Origin: an uncultured Rhodobacter sp.
GTDB lineage: Bacteria; Pseudomonadota; Alphaproteobacteria; Rhodobacterales; Rhodobacteraceae
Reading direction: 5' to 3'
Assembly: GCA_937901435.1 (NCBI GenBank)
Contig: CALGTJ010000154.1
Span: 1-17,079, forward strand
Length of the DNA stretch: 17,079 bases
The notes beneath the pieces are model-generated. The model searched no databases. It was not told the origin of the DNA and was given only the letters and a program-made list of their open reading frames with translations. The translations under genes were made by a program, and so were the position numbers. Below, one piece after another: positions 1 through 7,980 of the stretch; positions within the stretch are counted from its first letter, which is position 1; every line of letters begins with the position of its first letter.

Positions 1-1
1 C

Positions 2-43
2 CTCATTGATTCAGAGATCAACAAACCGCGCAAGAGGGGGTGA
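2..43 (+). CDS. Possible 3' end of an upstream gene
   Basis: The frame starting at base 2 is open to a TGA at 41-43 and reads LIDSEINKPRKRG, a basic tail that looks like a plausible protein C-terminus. Another frame is also open to a TAA at 45-47, so the short length makes this weak evidence. If real, the gene ends 15 bases before the Hint-domain gene and could be co-transcribed with it. No function can be assigned. Confidence 0.25.
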   Translation, partial: LIDSEINKPRKRG

Positions 44-58
44 GTAATTACGATCAGT

Positions 59-772
59 TTGAACACGTCATCATTGATGCAGTCCATCAATGTCACAAAC
101 GTCAATAGCACTGATTATAATATCCTCCTTAACAACGACCTTAGGGATTTTGCCTGCTACGCGGCGGGCACACGCATTCGGACACAAAAAGGCGATGTGC
201 CGGTTGATGACTTGTGCGTTGGGGACTTTGTCTTGACACAGGACCACGGGTTTCAACCGATCTGCTGGATCAAGGGCGAGATGGTCCGGAGAACCGCAAA
301 AATGACCCCGGTTCGCATCATGGCTGGCGCGCTGGGGTCGGGGTTGCCCGCGGCGGATTTGCTGGTCTCTCAACACCACAGGATACTGGTGCGTTCCGGG
401 ATATTAGGGCAGCTGGTCGGTGAGGCAGAGGTTTATGTGGCCGCGAAAAAGCTGGTCGACCTGCCGGGAATCGCGTTTGACAGCGGATCTGGACCCGTCA
501 CCTATTTCCATTTGATGTGCGAACGGCATGAAATCATCTTTGCCGAGGGCGCGCCAAGCGAGACACTCTTTCCCGGCAAACAGGCGCTACTTATGATTGG
601 CGCGGATGCCGCTATGGAATTGTTGTCCATTTTTCCCAGCCTTGCGCAAAAAGAGGACAGCGTGGCTTTGGCGCGAAAAGAATTACGGGGTGGTGATCTG
701 CGAAAACTGATTACGCGCCACGTGAAAAACCCGAATGCCCTGTTACCCGCCGATTATGTGGCCCCGCAATGA
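59..772 (+). CDS. Hint-domain protein (Hint_2 type)
   Basis: The protein (237 aa from TTG at 59) carries a Hint fold like that of hedgehog and intein self-processing domains. The domain opens at about residue 33 with CYAAGTRIRT and continues with VDDLCVGDFVLTQDHG. It has the SQHHRIL histidine motif near 105-110 and ends with HEIIFAEGAPSETLFPG near 157-173. This arrangement matches the small Hint proteins common in roseobacters, whose role is mostly unknown. There is no obvious signal peptide or exported N-terminal domain; only about 30 residues precede the catalytic-type Cys33. The start is uncertain: TTG 59 and ATG 77 both lack a well-spaced Shine-Dalgarno, while the purine run at 33-40 lies about 6 bases before an in-frame ATT at 47. 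A stop at 41-43 limits any longer start in this frame. Confidence 0.8.
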   Translation: MNTSSLMQSINVTNVNSTDYNILLNNDLRDFACYAAGTRIRTQKGDVPVDDLCVGDFVLTQDHGFQPICWIKGEMVRRTAKMTPVRIMAGALGSGLPAADLLVSQHHRILVRSGILGQLVGEAEVYVAAKKLVDLPGIAFDSGSGPVTYFHLMCERHEIIFAEGAPSETLFPGKQALLMIGADAAMELLSIFPSLAQKEDSVALARKELRGGDLRKLITRHVKNPNALLPADYVAPQ

Positions 773-816
773 TATAGGGTCCGGCGTAGGATTTAAGCGG
801 CATGTAAAAACAACAA

Positions 817-841
817 ACCCCCGTGCCTAGGCGACGGGGGT
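817..841 (-). terminator. Rho-independent terminator of rpsU
   Basis: A perfect 8-bp stem (817-824 with 834-841) encloses a further small dyad. On the minus strand the hairpin is followed by a T-rich run (TTTGTTGTTTTT), about 40 bases beyond the rpsU stop. The plus-strand Hint gene ends 45 bases away on the other side, so the hairpin may also limit its transcript, but it has no T-run in that direction. Confidence 0.8.
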
Positions 842-880
842 CATCGTTTGGAGCTTGCGCCCCCAGTGTTCAGGGCTGAT

Positions 881-1087
881 TTACATCATCCCGTCGCGCT
901 GTGCTTTTTTCCGAGCGAGCTTGCGCGCACGGCGAATAGCCTCGGCTTTTTCGCGTGCTTTTTTCTCAGACGGCTTCTCGAAATGTTGCTTGAGCTTCAT
1001 TTCACGAAACACACCTTCGCGTTGCAGCTTTTTCTTCAGGGCACGAAGCGCCTGATCGACGTTGTTGTCGCGGACACTGACCTGCAT
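881..1087 (-). CDS. rpsU: 30S ribosomal protein S21
   Basis: This 68-aa basic protein is ribosomal protein S21, a component of the 30S platform near the 3' end of 16S rRNA. It begins [20 protein letters not shown] and has the family's Lys/Arg-rich helical C-terminal half ([20 protein letters not shown]). The length is typical of alphaproteobacterial S21. The ATG at 1087 is preceded by AGGTGGTGA, a reasonable Shine-Dalgarno about 10 bases upstream. The gene is monocistronic, diverges from the COQ9-family gene, and is closed by the hairpin at 817-841. Confidence 0.96.
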   Translation of the reverse strand: MQVSVRDNNVDQALRALKKKLQREGVFREMKLKQHFEKPSEKKAREKAEAIRRARKLARKKAQRDGMM

Positions 1088-1200
1088 GTGGTTGTCACCA
1101 CCTTTCTAGGTTAGAGTTTGCATAAAGTGCAGGAGCGCGCCGTATAGCAAAGGCATCCGGCGTTGTCTACTGTGGTGATTGGGTGAATTGGAGGTATCGG

Positions 1201-1896
1201 ATGGACCAAGGTGTGAACGCAGCCCGTGAGGCTTTGCTGGATGCGATGGTGATGCATGTGCCCTTTGACGGCTGGTCCGAGGCGTCGTTAAAAGCGGCGG
1301 CGCGCGATCTGGATATGTCACGGGACGAGGTCAGTGCGATCTGTCCGCGCGGGGCGATTGATCTGGCAGCGGCCTATCATAAACGTGGCGACGCTGCGCT
1401 AGAGATGGTTCTGGCGCAGGCGGATCTGGGCGCGATGCGTGTCCGCGAGAGGGTCGCTTTTGCCGTGCGGTCCCGGCTGGAGGCAAGCGATGACAAGGAA
1501 ACTGTGCGCCGTGGGACGGCCCTGTTCGCCCTGCCCCAGCACGCCGCCGAGGGGGCCAAGCTGATCTGGGGCACCGCAGATACGATCTGGGACGCGCTGG
1601 GCGATACGTCGGACGATTTCAACTGGTACTCGAAACGGGCGATCCTCAGCGGGGTCTATTCCTCGACCGTACTGTTCTGGCTGGGCGATGATTCGGTGCA
1701 GGATCAGGCCACATGGGCATTTCTGGATCGCCGGATCGAGGATGTGATGCGCTTTGAAAAGGTCAAAGGACAGGTTAACGACAATAAGCTGCTGAAGAGG
1801 CTGTTCGCGGGGCCGAATTGGCTGCTATCGCAGATCAAACCGCCAAACCGGCAGATGCGCACGGATTTACCCGGTCGCTGGGGTGGCACGAAATAA
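1201..1896 (+). CDS. COQ9-family ubiquinone biosynthesis protein
   Basis: The protein (231 aa) matches the COQ9 family, lipid-binding proteins with a TetR-like fold that assist the COQ7 hydroxylase step of ubiquinone synthesis in eukaryotes; the bacterial role is inferred by homology. The family signature lies at about residues 111-163: LPQHAAEGAKLIWGTADTIW followed by the GDTSDDFNWYSKRAILSGVY stretch and SSTVLFWLGD. The first 60 residues form the HTH-like helices (WSEASLKAAARDLDMSRDEV). I chose ATG 1201 over a GTG at 1183 because GGAGG at 1190-1194 sits 6 bases before it. It is the first gene of a three-gene operon, 34 bases ahead of the quinone oxidoreductase, and diverges from rpsU. Confidence 0.9.
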   Translation: MDQGVNAAREALLDAMVMHVPFDGWSEASLKAAARDLDMSRDEVSAICPRGAIDLAAAYHKRGDAALEMVLAQADLGAMRVRERVAFAVRSRLEASDDKETVRRGTALFALPQHAAEGAKLIWGTADTIWDALGDTSDDFNWYSKRAILSGVYSSTVLFWLGDDSVQDQATWAFLDRRIEDVMRFEKVKGQVNDNKLLKRLFAGPNWLLSQIKPPNRQMRTDLPGRWGGTK

Positions 1897-1930
1897 CGCC
1901 GCTGTTGTGGTGCGACTGAAGGAGAAGACG

Positions 1931-2917
1931 ATGGGTTTGCCAGATAAAATGACCGCCATAGAAATCACTGCCCCCGGTGGGCCAGAGGTTTTGCGCCCCT
2001 GCACACGCGATGTGCCGCAACCGGCGCATGGGCAGATCCTGATCAAGGTCGCCTATGCCGGGGTCAACCGTCCCGATGCCCTGCAACGCGCGGGCAGCTA
2101 TGCCCCGCCCAAGGGCGCGTCCGATCTGCCGGGGCTGGAGTGTTCGGGAACGGTTGTCGCGATTGGCGCAGGTGTGGATGCGTGGTCGGTTGGCGACGCG
2201 GTTTGTGCGCTGCTGCCCGGTGGTGGCTATGCAGAATATGTGGTGACCCCTGCCGCCCACGCCTTGCCGGTGCCAGATGGTATGGGCATGAAAGAGGCCG
2301 CCTGTCTGCCAGAGACGTTTTTCACCGTCTGGACCAATGTGTTCATGCGCGGTGGCCTGCAAGCCGGAGAGCGGTTTTTGGTGCATGGTGGCTCGTCCGG
2401 GATCGGCACAACCGCGATCCAGCTTGCCAATGTCTTTGGCGCGCGGGTTTTTGCGACCGCTGGGTCTGACGATAAATGCAAGGCCTGCGCCGATCTGGGG
2501 GCAGAACACACGATCAACTACCGCGACGAAGATTTCGTCGAGGTGTTGCGCGCAGAGGGTGGCGCGGATCTGATCCTCGATATGGTTGGGGGCAGCTATT
2601 TACCGCGCAACGTCAAGGCTTTGGCCGATGACGGACGTCTGGTGCAGATCGCCTTTCTGACAGGGCCAAAGGTCGAGCTGAACTTTGCTCAGGTGATGAT
2701 GCGCCGCCTGACGATCACCGGGTCCACCCTGCGCCCGCAAAGCGATCTGGCCAAGGCAAGGATTGCAGAGCAGCTGTTGGCAAATGTCTGGCCGCATCTG
2801 GTCAGCGGTCGCGTTGCGCCTGTGATGGACAGCGAGTTTGCCTTGTCCGATGCGGCGGGCGCCCATACCCGACTGGAAACCAACGCGCATATTGGCAAAA
2901 TCGTCCTGAAGGCCTGA
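1931..2917 (+). CDS. NAD(P)H quinone oxidoreductase, PIG3/zeta-crystallin type
   Basis: A zinc-independent medium-chain dehydrogenase/reductase of 328 aa, predicted to reduce quinones with NADPH in the cytoplasm. The N-terminal GroES-like domain holds AGVNRPDALQRAGSY (about 43-57) and the LPGLECSGTVVAIGAGV motif (66-82). The Rossmann domain has the nucleotide-binding loop HGGSSGIGTTAIQLA (152-166), and the C-terminus LETNAHIGKIVLK is typical of the PIG3 subgroup. I see no structural- or catalytic-zinc cysteine cluster. The start is ATG 1931, with AAGGAG at 1919-1924, 6 bases away. A longer frame from 1883 overlaps the previous gene and has no such site. It lies in an operon with the COQ9-family gene, which suggests a quinone-related theme, but the physiological substrate is not shown by the sequence. 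Confidence 0.9.
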   Translation: MGLPDKMTAIEITAPGGPEVLRPCTRDVPQPAHGQILIKVAYAGVNRPDALQRAGSYAPPKGASDLPGLECSGTVVAIGAGVDAWSVGDAVCALLPGGGYAEYVVTPAAHALPVPDGMGMKEAACLPETFFTVWTNVFMRGGLQAGERFLVHGGSSGIGTTAIQLANVFGARVFATAGSDDKCKACADLGAEHTINYRDEDFVEVLRAEGGADLILDMVGGSYLPRNVKALADDGRLVQIAFLTGPKVELNFAQVMMRRLTITGSTLRPQSDLAKARIAEQLLANVWPHLVSGRVAPVMDSEFALSDAAGAHTRLETNAHIGKIVLKA

Positions 2918-2918
2918 C

Positions 2919-3806
2919 TTGGGCAAGACGCGCCCGCTTGACCCGGTTCTGCGCGCGCGTCTGCATCTGGCAGAGGGCGCGCGGGTCCGGTTGGGCGCGA
3001 TCCGCACGGCTTTGGCGACGACGGACGGGATTAGTCGCCTTCTGACGGGCAAGCCGTTTTTTGCACTGCGCGAAGCCGAGGACCTGTTGCGCCAGACCGA
3101 CGGCGTGAAGGGCGCAGAGCTTGTGCGCGAAATCCTGCGTTGGCAGGGCGGCACGCAAATCGAGGCGCAGGGGTTGGCGCATATTCCAGACAGCGGCGCG
3201 GTCGTCATCGCAGCGACGCATCCCACGGGAATGTTTGACTTTATCGCCCATGCAGGTGCGTTGCTGTCGCTCAGACCGGATTTGAAAGTGGTAGCCAATC
3301 AAGAGGTGGAGCTTTTTCTGGGGCCGGACATTCTGGTGCCTGTCCGCATTGACAAGGCAAATCGCGCGATCTCGGCCAAAGAGGTCCACAAGGGGATGCA
3401 GCGGCATCTGGGGCAGGGGGGCGCGTTGTTGATCTTTGGCTCTGGACGGGTGCCGGATCGGCGGGGCGGCCTGCTGGTCGAGCCGGAATGGCGTCGCGGG
3501 GCCAGCCGGATATCCGCGGACTGTGATGCGCCGATTGTTCCGGCGGCGCTGGCGGCGCATAACTCTGACTATTATTACCGCCTGCGCCGGGTGGCACAGA
3601 CCCTCAGGCGCGGCGACGAAAATTTTGGCGCGATGATCGGGTCATTGCGCTATATGGCAGAGTTTCTAGAGAAGCTTGGCGGGCGATATGAGGTGCACTA
3701 TGGGACGAGGATGTGGCCCGGAACTTCGCCTGCTGTTCTGAAAGAGCGGGCCGAAGGTCTTGTCCCGGGCCTGTATCAAAGGCCGGACGTCATCCCGCCT
3801 GTTTGA
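2919..3806 (+). CDS. Lysophospholipid/ornithine-lipid type acyltransferase
   Basis: This 295-aa protein resembles PlsC-like glycerolipid acyltransferases of the hemolysin/OlsB-like branch. The catalytic motif is AATHPTGMFD (His101, Asp107): five residues separate His and Asp, as in the NHPLGGLD motif of that branch, rather than the four of classical PlsC. A second block, LIFGSGRVPDRRGGL, corresponds to the FPEGxxS-like substrate motif, and FLGPDILVPVRIDK lies between them. No clear transmembrane segment is visible, so it is probably a peripheral membrane enzyme. The TTG start at 2919 follows the previous stop by one base and has GAAGG at 2908-2912 as ribosome-binding site, so translational coupling is likely. 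Acyl donor and acceptor are unknown. Confidence 0.8.
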   Translation: MGKTRPLDPVLRARLHLAEGARVRLGAIRTALATTDGISRLLTGKPFFALREAEDLLRQTDGVKGAELVREILRWQGGTQIEAQGLAHIPDSGAVVIAATHPTGMFDFIAHAGALLSLRPDLKVVANQEVELFLGPDILVPVRIDKANRAISAKEVHKGMQRHLGQGGALLIFGSGRVPDRRGGLLVEPEWRRGASRISADCDAPIVPAALAAHNSDYYYRLRRVAQTLRRGDENFGAMIGSLRYMAEFLEKLGGRYEVHYGTRMWPGTSPAVLKERAEGLVPGLYQRPDVIPPV

Positions 3807-3824
3807 TGGGACCATTGGTGCCAT

Positions 3825-3845
3825 GGCGGTGGCGGTGGCGGTGGC
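3825..3845 (+). repeat. Short hexamer repeat (GGCGGT, about 3.5 units)
   Basis: Three tandem GGCGGT units plus half a unit lie in the 115-base gap between the convergent acyltransferase and RNase T2 genes. No other feature is evident in that gap. It is most likely a slippage-prone microsatellite; no function is shown. Confidence 0.7.
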
Positions 3846-3921
3846 TGTGCGAAGACCGGGACGTGCACGCAACGGTCGCATCGGTTTACGACCGAATTAT
3901 CGAAGAAAATACAACCTGGTG

Positions 3922-4557
3922 TCAGCGGACCGGATCAAAAAGCGCCTTGGTCATGGAACAATCGCGGATCGTGTCGCGGCCGCATTTACGGCGTTCCAGA
4001 TCTTTGGTCAGGCAGATGCGTGCCTCTTGGATGCGGTTGTCCTTGCAGGTGATGGTGATCATGTCGGCACTGAGTTTCGAGTTGGATTGCAAGAACGCCT
4101 CTTCAATCAGCGAGGCGGGCAGGGTGACGGGTTTGGTCAGGTTGCGCGGTACCGGAGGCTTGCGGATCATCCCAAAGGCCTTGCGGGCCAGCGCGTAATA
4201 GTCGGCGGACGAAAGGCCGGAGCAGACACCATGTTTCTTCCACTGATGCCACGCCGATCCGGAACTGCCCATGATGTCGACCATGGCATTGGTGTCCGCC
4301 CGGCTTGGGTTGCGCTCGGAGGTGCGGCAATAGCTGGGCCAGCCGTTCTCATACTGCGGCCAAAGGCCATGCAGCACCCAGCCAAGGTCACGATCACATT
4401 GCGGATTGTCACGCGCCTCGCCCTCGAGTGCGCAGAACGTGGGCGACCAACTCAGCGACAGGACGTAATAGTCAAAGTCCCCGGCGGCCTCTCCGTCCGC
4501 GTGGGCGGGGGCAGCATAGAGGGTTGCGGCCAGAAGCAAGGCAATCAGTCGGCGCAT
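3922..4557 (-). CDS. Secreted ribonuclease T2 family protein
   Basis: This 211-aa protein is an RNase T2 homologue, expected to cleave RNA through 2',3'-cyclic phosphates in the periplasm. It starts with a signal peptide (MRRLIALLLAATLYAAPAHA, cut near residue 20). The first active-site segment is WVLHGLWPQ (His63) and the second is SAWHQWKKHGVCSG (His104, Lys108, His109). Multiple cysteines (for example 42, 54, 77, 112) suit a disulfide-bonded exported enzyme. The position normally held by Glu in HExxKH is Gln105 here, which may lower activity. The ATG at 4557 has an AAGGGGA-type site about 10 bases upstream. The gene diverges from trcR and converges on the acyltransferase. Confidence 0.9.
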   Translation of the reverse strand: MRRLIALLLAATLYAAPAHADGEAAGDFDYYVLSLSWSPTFCALEGEARDNPQCDRDLGWVLHGLWPQYENGWPSYCRTSERNPSRADTNAMVDIMGSSGSAWHQWKKHGVCSGLSSADYYALARKAFGMIRKPPVPRNLTKPVTLPASLIEEAFLQSNSKLSADMITITCKDNRIQEARICLTKDLERRKCGRDTIRDCSMTKALFDPVR

Positions 4558-4683
4558 TTCTTGTCTTCCCCTTGAGGTGATTCACGCGTATATGACCCGG
4601 AACTTCCCTGAAATCTAGGTAAGGGTCCAGCCGGACCAGCCGATTTCCCCGGCGAAGAAAGATATTGTTCAAGGAGACGCATC

Positions 4684-5451
4684 ATGGCGAAACCGATTAT
4701 GGCGAAGGCGACCGCCGTGTGGCTGGTCGACAATACCACGCTGACGTTCAGGCAGGTCGCAGATTTCTGCGAGATGCACGAGCTTGAGGTGCAGGGCATT
4801 GCCGACGGTGACGTCGCTGCGGGGGTCAAGGGATTTGATCCGGTTGCCAACAATCAGTTGACGCAAGAAGAGATCGACAAGGCCGAAAAAGACCCGATGC
4901 ACCGACTGAAGCTGAAGTTTTACGCAGCCGCTGTGGGTGAGGAAATGCGGCGCGGCCCGCGTTACACGCCTCTGTCCAAGCGTCAGGACCGGCCCGCCTC
5001 GATCCTCTGGCTGGTGAAGTTTCATCCAGAGTTGTCCGATGGCCAGATCTCTAAACTGGTGGGCACCACCAAGCCAACGATCCAGGCGATCCGTGAACGC
5101 ACCCATTGGAACATTTCCAACATCACGCCGATTGATCCGGTGGCTTTGGGGCTGTGCAAGCAATCCGAACTGGACACTGCCGTGCAGAAGGCCGCGAAAA
5201 AGAAAGAGGCCGAGGGTGGCGTGCTCAGCGACGACGAGCGGCGCAAGCTGGTCTCAACCGAGCAGAGCCTTGGGATGGACACGGATTCGCGTTTGCCGAC
5301 GGCGATTTCCGGGCTGGAAACCTTTTCGCTCAGTGACAATGACGATGATGACGAGGATGACCGGGACGGACCGCTGCCAGATGCGGACAGCTTTTTCAAC
5401 CTGCCCTCTGGCGAGCAGCCCGATGTGGACGACGACGACGACGACAAATAA
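4684..5451 (+). CDS. trcR: TrcR (DUF1013) cell-cycle transcriptional regulator
   Basis: This 255-aa protein belongs to the DUF1013/TrcR family, an alphaproteobacterial group linked to RNA polymerase and cell-cycle transcription. The conserved core runs from about residue 10 to 165, with VWLVDNTTLTFRQVADFCEM near the N-terminus. A helix-turn-helix-like segment, LSDGQISKLVGTTKPTIQAI, lies near 117-136, followed by HWNISNITPIDPVALGLC. The C-terminal 40 residues are very acidic, with two Asp runs (near 218-225 and at the extreme C-terminus, ending DDDDDDK). The start ATG 4684 has AAGGAG at 4671-4676, 7 bases upstream. The 126-base divergent gap to RNase T2 holds a small GGTCC/GGACC dyad (4624-4637). 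The gene is single and closed by a strong terminator. Confidence 0.9.
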   Translation: MAKPIMAKATAVWLVDNTTLTFRQVADFCEMHELEVQGIADGDVAAGVKGFDPVANNQLTQEEIDKAEKDPMHRLKLKFYAAAVGEEMRRGPRYTPLSKRQDRPASILWLVKFHPELSDGQISKLVGTTKPTIQAIRERTHWNISNITPIDPVALGLCKQSELDTAVQKAAKKKEAEGGVLSDDERRKLVSTEQSLGMDTDSRLPTAISGLETFSLSDNDDDDEDDRDGPLPDADSFFNLPSGEQPDVDDDDDDK

Positions 5452-5473
5452 AGCGGCGACGCCGTGTGAAATC

Positions 5474-5506
5474 AAAAAACCCCGGTCTGTTTGGCCGGGG
5501 TTTTTT
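5474..5506 (+). terminator. Rho-independent terminator of trcR
   Basis: CCCCGG (5480-5485) pairs with CCGGGG (5495-5500), flanked by six A on the left and six T on the right, giving a 12-bp A/T-capped stem and a T-run. It begins 22 bases after the trcR stop. Its A6/T6 flanks make it usable in both directions. The next gene starts about 40 bases further on. Confidence 0.93.
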
Positions 5507-5546
5507 CATGTCTAGTGATTGGGATATTTCGGACAGGGAATCAGAT

Positions 5547-6650
5547 ATGCGGGTGGCGGTGACAGGGCGCGGGATGATCGGGGCTGCGGCGGCGAAGTAT
5601 CTGGCGCAGGCGGGGCATGAGGTGGTGCTTATCGGCCCTCAAGAGCCTGTTGAACGCGCCAGCCATGACGGTGTTTTCGGCAGCCATTACGACGAGGGGC
5701 GCATCACCCGTTCGTTGGACGCGGACCCGTTCTGGAGCGAGGTCAGCCGTGCCTCTATCGCGCGCTACCGCGAAATCGAGACGGCCAGTGGCATTGCGTT
5801 TTTTACCGAATGCGGGGCGATGATGGCCGGGCCGGCGCAGCATGCGGGGATCGCAGAGATCGAGGCGGTGCGCCAAGCGGCAGGGATCGTGGCCGAGACG
5901 TTTGACACAGCAGGTCTTCGGGCGCGGTTTCCCTATTTTCATTTTGATGACGGTCACATCGGGCTTTAAGAGGCCAAGGGGGCGGGCCACATCAGCCCCC
6001 GCAATCTGGTGCAGGCCCAATCCGTTTTGGCGCAGAAAGCAGGCGCGCAGATGATCGATGCCTATGCCACAGGGATCAGCGAAAGCGCGCGGGGCGTCGT
6101 GATTAAAACCACCGCAGGCCCCATTGAGGCCGAACATGTGGTGGTTGCGGCGGGTGGATTCACCAATATGGTCTTGCCAACCCCCACGCCTCTGGCGGTC
6201 TATGCGCGCACTGTTGCCTTTTTCGAGGTGGACGACGCAGAGGCGGCGCGTTTGGCCGGAATGCCCTCGCTGGTCTATACGGACAGCGACGGCCATCCGC
6301 CCTATCTGTTGCCGCCAATCCGCTATCCCAACGGCAAGACCTACCTCAAGATCGGCGGCGATCCCGTCGATTACCTGCTAGAGACCCTGGCAGAGTTGAG
6401 GGCGTGGTTCCAAGGCACAGGGCGCGCCGATGTGGGGCACTTCCTGCGCGCAAGGATAGAGCACAAGCTGCCGGGCCTTGCCATTCGTGCGATGCACACA
6501 GAGGCCTGCGTGACCAGTTTCTCTCCCGGTGATCACGCCGTGATCGAGCCACAAAGCGATCGGATCTGGCTGGCCTGTGCCGGCTGCGGGCGCGGCGCAA
6601 AATGTTCCGACGAGCTGGGCCGAAGGGCGGCTGCGCTGCTGATCGGGTGA
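5547..6650 (+). pseudogene. DAO-type FAD oxidoreductase interrupted by in-frame TAA
   Basis: Both halves belong to one D-amino-acid-oxidase-like (sarcosine oxidase / N-methyltryptophan oxidase type) flavoprotein of about 367 codons. The N-terminus has the FAD-binding GRGMIGAAAAKYL motif, and the C-terminus ends with CAGCGRGAKCSDELG, the usual second FAD-contact region. The frame is unbroken except for one TAA at 5967-5969 (codon 141). The sequence resumes directly in the same frame with EAKGAGHISPRNLVQAQ, so one base change (for example TAT or TAC to TAA, restoring Tyr) would repair it. I chose ATG 5547, which has AGGGA 8 bases upstream; ATG 5508 lies in the tail of the trcR terminator. It may be a recent nonsense mutation, a sequencing error, or two polypeptides. 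Confidence 0.8.
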
Positions 6651-6707
6651 AGGGATGACGAAAGCCTCATTTTGAGCTATTGTCGTTTTGTGTTAACAAG
6701 TCGGGCG

Positions 6708-7280
6708 ATGTCTATGCGCTGGTTCATATTGGCTTTTGCAGGCGTCATGGCTGCCCACTCTGGCCCTGCGTCGGCTTTGAATGTCTGCGATGACCTCTGG
6801 TTCACCCGCAATCTGATCTTTGATCGGGCGGGCTTTTGTTTTGACTCTAACCTTGGGCAGGCTGTTTTTGACAACACGGATTGTATCGAGGGTGAGGTGG
6901 CGCTGTCTGCCAAGGCAGAGGTGCTGGTCAAGCTGACCCGTTCTTACGAGGACAGCTTGCAGTGTCGGGTGGATGATGCCCGCACCGCACTGGATGTGCC
7001 AGAAATCCCGACCCGGATGCTGTTGGTCGATCTGCCGATTGCAACGGTGTATGAAAGCGCCTGTGTCGGCTGGTTGGGCGACGCTCTGGAACTGCGCGCG
7101 GCGCGCAGTACAGAAGCAGAGGTGATCGGCGCGGCAGAATGCGGCGACGCGCTGGCGTTTCAGTTTCAGGACGAAGGCGCATGGTCGTTCGTCGAGGTTC
7201 TTGGGAAAGACGGCTTGCTGGGCATGGGTTGGGCCAGGGTGCAGATCGCCGAAGAAAACTGCGTGGCGATTGCGGGCTAG
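6708..7280 (+). CDS. Secreted DUF4453/SH3-like protein
   Basis: This 190-aa protein starts with a signal peptide (hydrophobic stretch after MSMRW, cut near PASA-LN). The mature N-terminus begins NVCDDLWFTRNLIFDRAGFC, a YARHG/DUF4453-like motif often seen in exported roseobacter proteins, and contains several Cys (C25, C40, C54 by my count) that could form disulfides. The C-terminal half (about 122-185) looks like a bacterial SH3 domain: LELRAARSTEAEVIG, then GDALAFQFQDEGAWSFVEV and GWARVQ. The likely location is the periplasm or cell envelope; no enzyme residues are visible. The start could be ATG 6708 or 6714; neither has a strong Shine-Dalgarno. The gene ends three bases from the end of recR on the other strand. 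The family assignment is from memory of the motif. Confidence 0.7.
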   Translation: MSMRWFILAFAGVMAAHSGPASALNVCDDLWFTRNLIFDRAGFCFDSNLGQAVFDNTDCIEGEVALSAKAEVLVKLTRSYEDSLQCRVDDARTALDVPEIPTRMLLVDLPIATVYESACVGWLGDALELRAARSTEAEVIGAAECGDALAFQFQDEGAWSFVEVLGKDGLLGMGWARVQIAEENCVAIAG

Positions 7281-7283
7281 GCG

Positions 7284-7880
7284 TCAAAAGCTTTTGCGCG
7301 CCCTCAGGGCTGCTGTAATGGTCCCGTCGTCCAGATAATCCAACTCTCCGCCAATGGGCACGCCCTGTGCCAGCGATGTGACGGACACCCGCGATTCCAG
7401 CTGGTCGGCGATGTAATGGGCGGTGGTTTGCCCGTCGATGGTGGCGTTCAGGGCAAGGATGACTTCGGTCACGTTTTCGCTTTCGACCCGGTCCATAAGT
7501 TTGGGAATGCGCAGGTCATTTGGCCCGATTGAATCAAGCGCCGATAGCGTCCCGCCCAGCACATGATAGCGCCCCTTGAACACGCCGGATCGTTCCATTG
7601 CCCAAAGATCGGCCACATCCTCGACCACGCAAATCTCGCCATTGGCGCGCTTTTCACTGGCACAAAGCGGACAGAGATCCGCGGTAGAGATATTCCCGCA
7701 GTTCAGACATTCGCGTGCGGTGGCGGCCACCTCTTGCATGGCATTTGCAAGGGGCTGCATCAGAAACCCGCGCTTTTTGATCAGATGCAGCACGGCCCGA
7801 CGCGCAGAGCGCGGCCCCAACCCGGGCAGGCGGGACATCAGATCGATCAGGGTTTCGATTTCTTTGGGGGCATCGCTCAT
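7284..7880 (-). CDS. recR: Recombination mediator RecR
   Basis: RecR (198 aa) acts with RecF/RecO to load RecA on gapped DNA. The N-terminal helix-hairpin-helix reads [15 protein letters not shown] (about 14-28). A C4 zinc finger follows (Cys58, 61, 70, 73). The Toprim domain opens with [14 protein letters not shown] (about 83-96) and includes [16 protein letters not shown]. The C-terminus [19 protein letters not shown] is the family signature. I chose the ATG at 7880 because it gives the usual length. The frame extends 24 codons further upstream, but those residues do not resemble RecR. No strong Shine-Dalgarno precedes it. The gene converges with the DUF4453-like gene with a three-base gap and diverges from an FAD oxidoreductase. 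In many bacteria recR directly follows ybaB; here a plus-strand gene lies between. Confidence 0.96.
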   Translation of the reverse strand: MSDAPKEIETLIDLMSRLPGLGPRSARRAVLHLIKKRGFLMQPLANAMQEVAATARECLNCGNISTADLCPLCASEKRANGEICVVEDVADLWAMERSGVFKGRYHVLGGTLSALDSIGPNDLRIPKLMDRVESENVTEVILALNATIDGQTTAHYIADQLESRVSVTSLAQGVPIGGELDYLDDGTITAALRARKSF

Positions 7881-7980
7881 GCACGGCAAGGTATAGGGTT
7901 TCGCGGCGCAGGTGAATCGGAATTCGCTTTTCATGGCGGATCGGACCGACAATAATCACGCGCTACAGACCGGAGGCATC

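Noticed and set aside
40..110. GTG-started frame at 40 (short peptide before the Hint gene)
   Set aside because: It ends after about 22 codons and overlaps the Hint gene; no support beyond an available GTG near a purine run.
3825..3845. GGCGGT hexamers as a CRISPR-like or regulatory array
   Set aside because: The units are 6 bases with no spacers; a simple microsatellite explains it.
3760..4575. Long plus-strand frame (about 271 codons) opposite the RNase T2 gene
   Set aside because: It is antisense to a gene with a clear signal peptide and active-site motifs, and its translation shows no domain.
5541..6296. Long minus-strand frame (about 251 codons) across the broken FAD oxidoreductase
   Set aside because: It mirrors the oxidoreductase in the opposite strand, whose two halves are clearly homologous to flavoproteins; the minus translation looks like nonsense.
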